From contig JBILMZ010000217.1 in assembly GCA_044375275.1 (NCBI GenBank), forward strand, positions 1-5,849: 5,849 bases of DNA, in the 5' to 3' direction. The notes beneath the pieces are model-generated. The model had not been told where the DNA came from and made no database searches. It saw only the letters and a list, made by a program, of their open reading frames with translations. This stretch comes from SZUA-430 sp044375275. GTDB lineage: Bacteria > Pseudomonadota > Alphaproteobacteria > Micropepsales > Micropepsaceae. Within the stretch, counting starts at the first letter, position 1. Each line of letters begins with the position of its first letter. Positions 1 through 5,438 of the stretch are shown one piece after another. The position numbers and the translations under genes were made by a program.

Positions 1-429
1 GTCGATGCGGCCGCCCACAAATCCCGCGGTCGCGCCATACAGGACGCCGATCACGAGGGCGACGAAGGTTGCGACAAAGCCGATGGCCAGCGAAACGCGA
101 CCGCCCATCATCGTGCGAATGAAGAGGTCGCGACCATTGGCATCCGTACCGAAGAGATGCCCTTGTCCAACCGCGGTGGGGCACTGTTCAGCCTGGCTTC
201 CAAACAGGGCAGTCATGCCAAGATAGTCCGGCGGCGGGCAGGAGATGCGGTCGAAATAGGCCTCATCAAACGGATGGGGCCAGAAGTTGGGCATGATGAC
301 GGACATCAGTCCGATCGATGCCAGGACGATCATCGAGGCAACGGCAGCCTTGTTGGCGAACAGGCGACGCCGCGCATCCTGCCAGAGGCTCCGACCCTTG
401 ATTTCCTGCATGGGCTGGGTGGTGGCCAT
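1..429 (-). CDS. oppC: Oligopeptide ABC transporter permease OppC (N-terminal part; gene continues past the left edge)
   Basis: Inner-membrane permease half of an oligopeptide importer, partner of OppB. The 143 visible residues read without a break to the window edge. An N-terminal OppC_N-type segment (GRSLWQDARRR at about 12-22) is followed by TM1 at about 28-46, a periplasmic loop, and the typical HLFGTDANGRDLFIR motif (91-105) that leads into the BPD_transp_1 permease domain. This stretch resembles E. coli OppC from memory, hence the symbol. The loop between TM1 and the FGTD motif is about 20 residues longer than in E. coli and contains C64 and C83. The start chosen is the ATG at 429-427, whose A is the last base of the oppB stop codon (TGATG). 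An in-frame ATG at 432-430 is also possible, but AGGT at 440-437 is better spaced for 429. The gene is translationally coupled to oppB. oppD and oppF would be expected further left. Confidence 0.93.
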   Translation of the reverse strand, partial: MATTQPMQEIKGRSLWQDARRRLFANKAAVASMIVLASIGLMSVIMPNFWPHPFDEAYFDRISCPPPDYLGMTALFGSQAEQCPTAVGQGHLFGTDANGRDLFIRTMMGGRVSLAIGFVATFVALVIGVLYGATAGFVGGRID

Positions 430-1490
430 CATTCGTACCTGATCTTCGGGTCGAGCAGGCCGTAGAGGACGTCTGCCACCAGGTTGAGGAGGATGACGAG
501 CGACGCATAAAGGATCACTACGCCCATCACCAGGGTGTAGTCACGCTGCAGCGCTCCATTGATGAAGTACTTTCCGATGCCTGGCAGGTTGAAGATCTGT
601 TCGACAACGAGCGAACCGGTCACGATGCCGGCCGTGGCAGGACCCAGGTAGCTGACAAGGGGAAGGATGGCAGACCGCATCGCATGACGCGTGATGACCA
701 TGCGTTCCGGCAGGCCTTTGGCCCGCGCGGTGCGTACATAATTGGACCTGAGGACTTCGATCATGCTGCCGCGCGTGAGGCGCGCGATCACGGCGATCTG
801 CGTCAGCGACAGGCTGATGATCGGCAGCACCATGTTGGCAAGCGCCCCCTGGTTCCACCCGCCAACAGGCAGCCAGCCCAGATTGACGCCCAGGATCAGG
901 GTCAGGATGGGCGCCATGACAAAGCTTGGCACCGTGATGCCGACCATGGCGATCGTCATGATCGAGTAGTCGCTGAGCTTGTTCTGCCGGAGCGCCGCGA
1001 TGGTGCCCAGGGTCAGGCCGATCGATGCCGCAAGCAGCATGGCCGAAATGCCGAGGATGGCGCTGACCGGTGCGCCGTCCTTGATCAGTTCGGCGACCGT
1101 GAAATCCTTGTATTTGTAGGACGGACCAAAATCCCCGACCATCAACTTGCCGAGATATCCGCCGAAGCAGCGTGTTTGCCGCCCCTGATCATTCACGTAT
1201 TTCTCGCCGTCGTACTTCAGGCCTGCCTTGGCCGCTTCGGCAGCCATGCCGACATGATCACCCGTGATGAACGCCCGGCACACAAGCCCATTCACGTCGA
1301 CGAACTGCTGGAGCAGCGGCTTGTCGAGATCATACGCCGCGAGGATGTTCTTCTCGATCTCGGGCGGAAGCTTCCGCTCCTGGTCGAACGGGCCGCCTTT
1401 GGCCATTCGCATCAGGAAGAAGGCCATGATGATGATGATGAGAAGGGTAGGTATGGCGCCGAGCAATCGGCGCACGATGAAACGCAGCAT
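429..1490 (-). CDS. oppB: Oligopeptide ABC transporter permease OppB
   Basis: Inner-membrane permease that forms the translocation path with OppC, taking peptides from a periplasmic OppA-type binding protein. It has 353 residues against about 306 in E. coli OppB. TM1 lies at about 9-29 (LLGAIPTLLIIIIMAFFLM), and further hydrophobic segments lie at about 141-165, 177-205, 218-237, 280-297 and 318-342. The EAA loop that contacts the ATPase is RTARAKGLPERMVITRHA (253-270), and the C-terminus DVLYGLLDPKIRY is typical of OppB. The extra length is a segment at about 63-108 in the periplasmic loop before GDFGPSYKYKDFTV. It carries C71 and C108. The ATG at 1490 aligns with the start of known OppB proteins. 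Only a weak AGGGA lies upstream, 13 nt away. It is the first gene of its operon, and its stop overlaps the oppC start. Confidence 0.95.
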   Translation of the reverse strand: MLRFIVRRLLGAIPTLLIIIIMAFFLMRMAKGGPFDQERKLPPEIEKNILAAYDLDKPLLQQFVDVNGLVCRAFITGDHVGMAAEAAKAGLKYDGEKYVNDQGRQTRCFGGYLGKLMVGDFGPSYKYKDFTVAELIKDGAPVSAILGISAMLLAASIGLTLGTIAALRQNKLSDYSIMTIAMVGITVPSFVMAPILTLILGVNLGWLPVGGWNQGALANMVLPIISLSLTQIAVIARLTRGSMIEVLRSNYVRTARAKGLPERMVITRHAMRSAILPLVSYLGPATAGIVTGSLVVEQIFNLPGIGKYFINGALQRDYTLVMGVVILYASLVILLNLVADVLYGLLDPKIRYE

Positions 1491-1544
1491 GTCGACCGTT
1501 GATTCCCTACCTCAGCAACGCTTCAACCAACCATAGCAGCACGC

Positions 1545-1562
1545 GCGCAGGAATACCTGCGC
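1545..1562. promoter_or_regulatory. Inverted repeat GCGCAGG-N4-CCTGCGC upstream of oppB
   Basis: Perfect 7-bp arms flank AATA. It lies 55-72 bp upstream of the oppB start codon, downstream of the best -35-like hexamer for that gene. It could be an operator or a small hairpin in the opp mRNA leader. The symmetry is seen directly. A regulatory role is inference, and no regulator is encoded nearby. Confidence 0.3.
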
Positions 1563-1612
1563 AAAGCATGCCAACCACCCCTCGTGTTCAAGTTCTGCGA
1601 CAGCCCGTGAAA

Positions 1613-1618
1613 TGTCAA
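1613..1618 (-). promoter_or_regulatory. Candidate -35 element of the opp operon
   Basis: Read on the minus strand this is TTGACA, a perfect match to the housekeeping -35 hexamer, about 125 bp upstream of oppB. The hexamer 17 bp downstream (GAACTT) is a poor -10. Only the -35 is therefore supported, and the promoter call is tentative. Confidence 0.25.
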
Positions 1619-1645
1619 TGTGCGCAAATTGCCGATAACCCATAT

Positions 1646-1657
1646 TTCACTAGTGAA
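1646..1657. promoter_or_regulatory. 12-bp perfect palindrome TTCACTAGTGAA, possible operator
   Basis: Fully self-complementary 12-mer, about 30 bp upstream of the candidate opp -35 element and in an A+T-rich stretch. Size and position would suit binding by a dimeric regulator acting on oppB. No regulator family can be assigned from the sequence, and a chance palindrome is possible. Confidence 0.25.
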
Positions 1658-1700
1658 TTCAATGCGTTAAGCAGGCGGGCCGCCGAAAACCAGAATTCGT

Positions 1701-1729
1701 CTCCCCCAAAAGCGGAGCTTTAGGGGGAG
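1701..1729. repeat. REP-like hairpin 1
   Basis: CTCCCCC at 1701-1707 pairs with GGGGGAG at 1723-1729. After one A-A mismatch (1708/1722), AAAGC (1709-1713) pairs with GCTTT (1717-1721) around a GGA loop. That makes 12 paired positions in 29 bp. The neighbouring genes diverge from here, so a transcription terminator is not expected, and no T-run follows. It forms a unit with the next hairpin, and repeated extragenic elements of this shape are common in high-GC Proteobacteria. There is no second copy in the window. Confidence 0.55.
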
Positions 1730-1730
1730 T

Positions 1731-1755
1731 GCCTGCAAGCCCAAGGCTTGCAGGC
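1731..1755. repeat. REP-like hairpin 2
   Basis: GCCTGCAAGCC (1731-1741) and GGCTTGCAGGC (1745-1755) form a perfect 11-bp stem with the 3-nt loop CAA, one base after hairpin 1. A looser third arm follows: GAGGGGGG (1756-1763) can pair with CCCCCTC (1793-1799) across about 29 nt. AGCTCCGC at 1803-1810 is the exact inverse of GCGGAGCT (1712-1719) inside hairpin 1. The whole block 1701-1810 therefore looks like one nested palindromic element. Confidence 0.55.
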
Positions 1756-1847
1756 GAGGGGGGCTGCACCAACATCGGCAGGTCCATGAACGCCCCCTCA
1801 CCAGCTCCGCCCATCCGAAGTACACCCAAAGAACCGGCCTCAGTCCC

Positions 1848-1877
1848 TTGCCCTCTTCAAATGTTCACATTATGTTC
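1848..1877 (+). promoter_or_regulatory. Promoter with overlapping LexA (SOS) box for the terminase-like gene
   Basis: TTGCCC (1848-1853), a 17-bp spacer and TATGTT (1871-1876) make a plausible sigma70-type promoter. The start point would be near 1883, giving a leader of about 30 nt. GTTC (1863-1866), seven bases, then GTTC (1874-1877) match the direct-repeat LexA operator GTTC-N7-GTTC established for Alphaproteobacteria. The second half-site lies on the -10 hexamer, a position where LexA would block RNA polymerase. Both motifs are seen directly. SOS control is inferred. Confidence 0.5.
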
Positions 1878-1912
1878 TAAGCTGGAATTCACCCCCAACG
1901 AAGGGCAACCGC

Positions 1913-2311
1913 ATGGACACAAACCCACCCACCAACACCCGAAATCCGCAGGATGAGACAGTGTCTGTCTCTTCCAGGGACACCACCCGTACCCCGGAGG
2001 AACAGCATTTCCTCGAATTGCTCTCGCAGGGCGTACCCGTGATCGACGCGTGCGAGCGCGCTGCGCTCACGCGCGCCACCGTCTACCGCCGCCGAAATGC
2101 CGACCTTGCCTTCGCCCGCCTCTGGGACGAGGCGCTACAGATGGCCGGTGACTTGCTCGAGGAAGAGGCTGACCGCCGCGGCCGCCATGGCTGGGACGAG
2201 AATGTCTGGCACAAGGGCCGCGTCGTCGGCACGCGCCGCCGCTTTTCCGACCGCATGCTGATGTTCCGCCTCAAGGCCGTGAAGCCCGACCGTTACGGCA
2301 AGCCAGGCTAG
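1913..2311 (+). CDS. Orphan phage terminase small subunit-like helix-turn-helix protein
   Basis: A small cytoplasmic protein of 132 residues, probably DNA-binding. Residues 1-26 are polar and likely disordered. A helix-turn-helix follows at about 28-62, with VPVIDACERAALTRATVYRR as the core (41-60). Next are an acidic helix (DEALQMAGDLLEEEADRR, 72-89), a short strand pair (ENVWHKGRVVGTRRR, 96-110) and a C-terminal segment FSDRMLMFRLKAVKPDRY (111-128). This order is typical of small-terminase-like proteins of phages and prophages, from memory of the family. No large terminase, portal or other phage gene is present, so packaging is unlikely to be its current job. A host-adopted regulator or a relic is more plausible. 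The start is supported by GAAGGG at 1900-1905, 7 nt before the ATG. The promoter overlaps a LexA-type box. Its stop overlaps that of the convergent oxidoreductase gene. Confidence 0.75.
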   Translation: MDTNPPTNTRNPQDETVSVSSRDTTRTPEEQHFLELLSQGVPVIDACERAALTRATVYRRRNADLAFARLWDEALQMAGDLLEEEADRRGRHGWDENVWHKGRVVGTRRRFSDRMLMFRLKAVKPDRYGKPG

Positions 2312-3387
2312 GGCGTCGCCAGCTCGGCAATCGCCACGGCGCGCTTCTCCGCCGCCGACATCTCCGCCGCCATGCCGATCAGCACCGCCCAATAGCCATC
2401 ATCAGCCGTCACCTCCGTGGCGCCGCGCCCCTGCACCGCGCGCAGGAACGCCTGATGCTGGTAGTAGCTCGCGCCATGATGCGTGCCAGCCTTGAGGGCG
2501 GTGTCATCCACGGCAACATGCGTCGTCACGGGGCCTCTGGGCGAGCGCGGACTGAAGACGAGGTTGCCGTCAGGGATGAACACTTCCAGCTTGCCGGTAT
2601 CGCCGACAGCCGCGATTTCTTCCTGGTTCTTCGAGCCTTCGGCAAACATGCACAGGTCCAGCATCGCTCGCACGCCATTGTCGAAGTCGACGATCGTGTA
2701 GGAATTGTCGATGATATCCGGCACCTTGCCATCATAACGCTCGTCGAGATGATTGACGTCCATCGCGCCGGAACAATAGACCCGCACGGGCTTCGCCTTC
2801 ACGATCAGGCGCATGAGATCGAAGAAGTGGCAGCACTTCTCGACCATCGTGCCACCGGTATTCTTCGAGAAGCGGTTCCAGTCGCCGACCTTCTTCAGGA
2901 ACGGGAAGCGGTGCTCGCGGATCGCCAGCATCTGCAGCCGCCCGACCTTGCCGGCATGGATGTCGTCGATGAAGCGCGCCGCCGGCGGCATGTAGCGGTA
3001 CTCCATGCCCACCCAGAAGACGCCCTTGTGATGACGCGCGCGCTCCCGGATCTCGCGAACGTCGTCCAGCGTTGTTGCGAGCGGCTTCTCGCAAAGCACA
3101 TGCTTGTCCGTCTTGAGCACGTCCCGCAGGATCTCGGCATGCGTGAAGTTCGGCGACGAGATCAGGACGGCGTCAATGGAAGGATCAGCAAGCATCGCGT
3201 GCCGGTCCGGATAGACCTTGACCTGGTCACGCAAGCCGTCGCCAAGGAAGGCCTGGGCCAGCTGGACGGATTGCGGCGTGGGGTCCGTGATCCCGGCAAT
3301 CTGGGCATCGGGCATCAGCTTCAGGTTGTTGATGTGCTCGTAGCCCATCATGCCGGTACCAATCAGCCCGTATCGAATCTTGCCCAC
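2308..3387 (-). CDS. Gfo/Idh/MocA family NAD(P)-dependent oxidoreductase
   Basis: A soluble enzyme of 359 residues, the usual family length. The N-terminal Rossmann fold opens with YGLIGTGMMG, giving the GxGxxG nucleotide loop at G10-G15. CEKPLA (99-104) contains the conserved EKP lysine, K101. The C-terminal domain has GGTMVEKCCHFFD (178-190), the usual position of the catalytic histidine (H187) and the following Asp (D190). Family members oxidise or reduce sugars and polyols, and some are NAD-dependent glycosidases (GH109, GH188). The substrate cannot be read from the sequence. The divergent neighbours suggest a sugar or sulfosugar role. The start is GTG at 3387, chosen because CGGAGG precedes it by 5 nt and the Rossmann motif starts immediately after it. 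The stop overlaps the stop of the terminase-like gene in CTAG. Confidence 0.9.
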   Translation of the reverse strand: MGKIRYGLIGTGMMGYEHINNLKLMPDAQIAGITDPTPQSVQLAQAFLGDGLRDQVKVYPDRHAMLADPSIDAVLISSPNFTHAEILRDVLKTDKHVLCEKPLATTLDDVREIRERARHHKGVFWVGMEYRYMPPAARFIDDIHAGKVGRLQMLAIREHRFPFLKKVGDWNRFSKNTGGTMVEKCCHFFDLMRLIVKAKPVRVYCSGAMDVNHLDERYDGKVPDIIDNSYTIVDFDNGVRAMLDLCMFAEGSKNQEEIAAVGDTGKLEVFIPDGNLVFSPRSPRGPVTTHVAVDDTALKAGTHHGASYYQHQAFLRAVQGRGATEVTADDGYWAVLIGMAAEMSAAEKRAVAIAELATP

Positions 3388-3465
3388 GCTTTCCTCCGCC
3401 TGTCGGCCCTTGTCACTGGGCGACGTTATGAGCCAAATACACCAAACAAAGGCGCGCGTGAAACC
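3388..3465. promoter_or_regulatory. Divergent promoter region of the enzyme module
   Basis: Only 78 bp separate the start codons of the Gfo/Idh/MocA gene and the aldo/keto reductase gene, so both transcripts must start here or inside the opposite gene. A TTGTCA at 3410-3415 is a possible plus-strand -35, but no convincing -10 follows at normal spacing. I see no clear operator. On the minus strand, GGAGG (complement of 3393-3397) is the ribosome binding site that fixes the GTG start at 3387. The divergent layout suggests joint regulation. Confidence 0.45.
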
Positions 3466-4374
3466 ATGGCTTCTGCAATCAACCGCGAACTTGGCCAGTC
3501 AGGTCTTCAGGTCGGGCCGTTGGCCTACGGACTGTGGCGGTTTGTCGGGTCGGACATCAGGTCTGCCACCCAGCGCATCGAGACCGCGCTGGACGCGAGG
3601 CTGACCCTGATCGATGTCGCAGCCGTCTACGGCCTCGATTGGGGCGGGCAGGCCTTCGGCGAATCCGAAACCCTGCTGGGCAAGGTCCTGTCCGCAGCAC
3701 CCGGCTTGCGCTCCCGCATGGTGCTGGCCACCAAGTTCGGAATCATCCCCGGCGTGCCCTATGACTCGGGTCGCGACGCGGTCATCAGCTCATGCGAGGA
3801 CTCGCTCAGGCGCCTGGGCACGGATGTGATCGACCTGTTTCAGGTCCACCGCCCGGACGTCCTGACCCACCCGGCCGAACTCGCCGACGCGCTGACGACC
3901 CTGCGCCGGCAGGGCAAGATCCGCGAAGCGGGGGTCTCGAACTACAATGCCCGGCAGACATTGCTGCTCCAGCAGTTCCTCGACTTTCCGCTGGCAACGC
4001 TCCAGCCGGAGTTCTCGGCACTGGCCGTCGAACCCGCCTTTGACGGCGTTCTGGACTTCGCCATGTCGCGAAACATGACGCCACTCGCCTGGTCGCCACT
4101 GGCCGGCGGCAGGCTGGCGGCAGGCGACCCGGGCGCGGATCCAGCAGCAAGGCGCGTCGCAGCAAGGCTCGATGAGCTGGCCCGCGAGCACGCAACCACG
4201 CGCGCGGCTATGGCCATCGCCTTCGTGCTGCGGCACCCTTCGAACCCGGTGCCCATCATCGGCTCGCAGAGCCCCGAGCGCATCAGGTCGTCAGTCGACG
4301 CGCTGAAGGTCAAGCTGTCCCGCGCCGAGTGGTACTCGATTGTCGTGGCCGCACGCGGGGAGCCACTGCCATGA
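3466..4374 (+). CDS. Aldo/keto reductase, YdhF-type
   Basis: A cytoplasmic NADPH-dependent carbonyl reductase of 302 residues with a TIM-barrel fold. The four catalytic residues are all present: D50 and Y55 (in IDVAAVYG), K90 (in LATKFG) and H128 (in LFQVHRPD). GVSNYNARQ (156-164), LAWSPLAGGRL (208-218) and PVPIIGSQSPERI (261-273) are the usual cofactor-binding segments. The C-terminal half resembles E. coli YdhF from memory. The physiological substrate is unknown. The coupled monooxygenase downstream suggests it reduces an aldehyde released by that enzyme, as SmoB does for 6-oxo-glucose. The reading frame is open far upstream, but no start codon lies near 3466 on the 5' side, and upstream codons are antisense to the neighbouring gene. 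The ATG at 3466 has only a weak AAAGG, 13 nt away. Its stop overlaps the next start in ATGA. Confidence 0.92.
   Translation: MASAINRELGQSGLQVGPLAYGLWRFVGSDIRSATQRIETALDARLTLIDVAAVYGLDWGGQAFGESETLLGKVLSAAPGLRSRMVLATKFGIIPGVPYDSGRDAVISSCEDSLRRLGTDVIDLFQVHRPDVLTHPAELADALTTLRRQGKIREAGVSNYNARQTLLLQQFLDFPLATLQPEFSALAVEPAFDGVLDFAMSRNMTPLAWSPLAGGRLAAGDPGADPAARRVAARLDELAREHATTRAAMAIAFVLRHPSNPVPIIGSQSPERIRSSVDALKVKLSRAEWYSIVVAARGEPLP
4357..4362 (+). promoter_or_regulatory. Ribosome binding site fixing the monooxygenase start
   Basis: GGGGAG lies 8 nt before the ATG at 4371, inside the 3' end of the aldo/keto reductase gene. It favours this ATG over the upstream in-frame GTG at 4329, which would add 14 residues unlike the family. 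Confidence 0.6.
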
Positions 4375-5438
4375 AGCCATGTGAGGTCTCCTGGTTCTCG
4401 GCGCTCTGTGATGACGACTACGAATATCTCGGCGTGCCCGACCCGGCGCTGCGTTCAAGCTATGAGCATTGCGGGGACATCGTGCGCGCAGCCGAGCGCA
4501 ACGGCTTCGACAACATCCTGCTGCCCTCCGGCTACGCGTTGGGCATCGACACGGTCGCCTTCGCCGCGGCGATGGCGCCACAGCTGAAGCGCATGCGCCT
4601 GCTCGTGGCCGTGAGATGCGGCGAAGTCTGGCCACCACAGCTGGTCCGCCAGTTGGCCACGATCGACCGGATGCTGGGTGGGCGCCTGACGATCAACATC
4701 ATCTCGAGCGAGATGCCCGGCGAAGTGCTGGCGTCAGCCCCGCGCTATGGCCGCACCGTCGAGATCATGAAGCTGCTGAAGGCCGGCCTGAATGGCGAGC
4801 GCCTGTCCCATCAGGGAGAGCACTTCCGCTTCGATCTCGATCCGCCGGGCGCGCGCACGCTCTCGGGCAAATGTCCGCCGCTCTATTTCGGAGGCCTCTC
4901 CGAAGACGCGCGCGAGGCGGCCGCCGAAGCTGCAGACGTCTACCTGATGTGGCCGGACCGCATGCCGGAGGTGAAGTCCATCATCGCCGACATGACCGCC
5001 CGCGCGGCGAGGCGGGGACGCAAGCTCAAGTTCGGCTACCGCGTCCACGTCATCGTCCGCGAGACGGAAGAGGAAGCGCGCGCCTGGGCGCGCCGCCTGC
5101 TGTCGCGGCTTGATGCCGATGCCGGAGACGCCATCCGCAAGCGCTCGCTGGACCACGCCTCCGTCGGCGTTCGGCGCCAGGCCGAGATCCGTGAGGCCGC
5201 CGCCGACGATGGCTTCACGGAAGAGCATCTCTGGACCGGCATCGGCCGCGCCCGCTCGGGCTGCGGCGCAGCGATCGTGGGCAATCCGGACCAGGTCCTG
5301 AAGAAGCTGAACGCCTATCGCGAACTCGGCATCGAGGCATTCATCCTGTCCGGCTATCCGCACCTGCAGGAATGCGATCTCTTCGCCCGCCACGTGCTGC
5401 CCCGCCTCGACCACGGCCCGCTGGACGTATCCGCCTAG
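4371..5438 (+). CDS. FMNH2-dependent monooxygenase, SsuD/alkanesulfonate monooxygenase-like (bacterial luciferase family)
   Basis: A cytoplasmic TIM-barrel flavin monooxygenase of 355 residues (E. coli SsuD has 381). SsuD uses reduced FMN and oxygen to cleave the C-S bond of a sulfonate, giving an aldehyde and sulfite. Similarity to E. coli SsuD runs the full length. Shared blocks include PPLYFGGLSEDA (169-180), FGYRVHVIVRET (221-232), GRARSGCGAAIVG (292-304) and ILSGYPHLQECD (325-336). Residues matching the SsuD active site are W194, R224, H226, R295 and Y329. The active-site cysteine (Cys54 in SsuD) is absent: the matching stretch is LPSGYALGID (51-60). The flavin reductase that must supply FMNH2 is not in the window. 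The substrate is probably a sulfonate or sulfosugar rather than simple alkanesulfonates, but that is inferred. The start is coupled to the reductase by a 4-bp ATGA overlap. The stop overlaps the S41-type gene in CTAG. Confidence 0.88.
   Translation: MKPCEVSWFSALCDDDYEYLGVPDPALRSSYEHCGDIVRAAERNGFDNILLPSGYALGIDTVAFAAAMAPQLKRMRLLVAVRCGEVWPPQLVRQLATIDRMLGGRLTINIISSEMPGEVLASAPRYGRTVEIMKLLKAGLNGERLSHQGEHFRFDLDPPGARTLSGKCPPLYFGGLSEDAREAAAEAADVYLMWPDRMPEVKSIIADMTARAARRGRKLKFGYRVHVIVRETEEEARAWARRLLSRLDADAGDAIRKRSLDHASVGVRRQAEIREAAADDGFTEEHLWTGIGRARSGCGAAIVGNPDQVLKKLNAYRELGIEAFILSGYPHLQECDLFARHVLPRLDHGPLDVSA

Larger units (their letters stand above)
1491..1912. other. Divergent intergenic region between oppB and the terminase-like gene
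   Basis: This is 422 bp without a credible gene. The short open frames here have no coding character and no family resemblance. The oppB-proximal part (about 1491-1690) contains a good -35-like hexamer and two short palindromes. The middle (1701-1810) holds a cluster of strong hairpins resembling a REP element. The right end (1848-1912) carries a promoter with an overlapping SOS-box-like repeat. The part around 1611-1660 is visibly richer in A+T than the flanking genes, as expected for a promoter zone. Confidence 0.8.

Noticed and set aside
1426..1440. Five tandem ATG (CAT on the coding strand) as a possible slippage repeat
   Set aside because: It encodes the isoleucine run of OppB TM1. It is short, in frame and explained by the hydrophobic protein sequence.
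684..1502. 272-codon open frame on the plus strand
   Set aside because: It is the antisense shadow of oppB, with a composition rich in D, H, R and A and no recognisable domain.
1586..1595. GTTC-AA-GTTC as a second LexA box
   Set aside because: The spacer is 2 nt instead of 7, so the half-sites cannot be contacted in the known geometry.
1649..1660. ACTAGTGAATTC-like stretch resembling a cloning-vector polylinker
   Set aside because: The match is only about a dozen bases (adjacent SpeI and EcoRI sites). The flanking sequence is ordinary intergenic DNA and no further vector sequence follows.
1701..1755. Hairpins as rho-independent terminators
   Set aside because: No T-run follows on either strand, and both flanking genes are transcribed away from the site.
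2455..3465. Long open frame running upstream in frame with the aldo/keto reductase (337 extra codons)
   Set aside because: It lies antisense to the Gfo/Idh/MocA gene, which has clear family motifs. The extra part has no domain resemblance and arises from high-GC codon bias on the other strand.
4329..4370. Upstream GTG start for the SsuD-like gene
   Set aside because: The added 14 residues overlap the reductase gene and do not look like the family N-terminus. The ATG at 4371 has a good GGGGAG ribosome binding site and the usual ATGA coupling.
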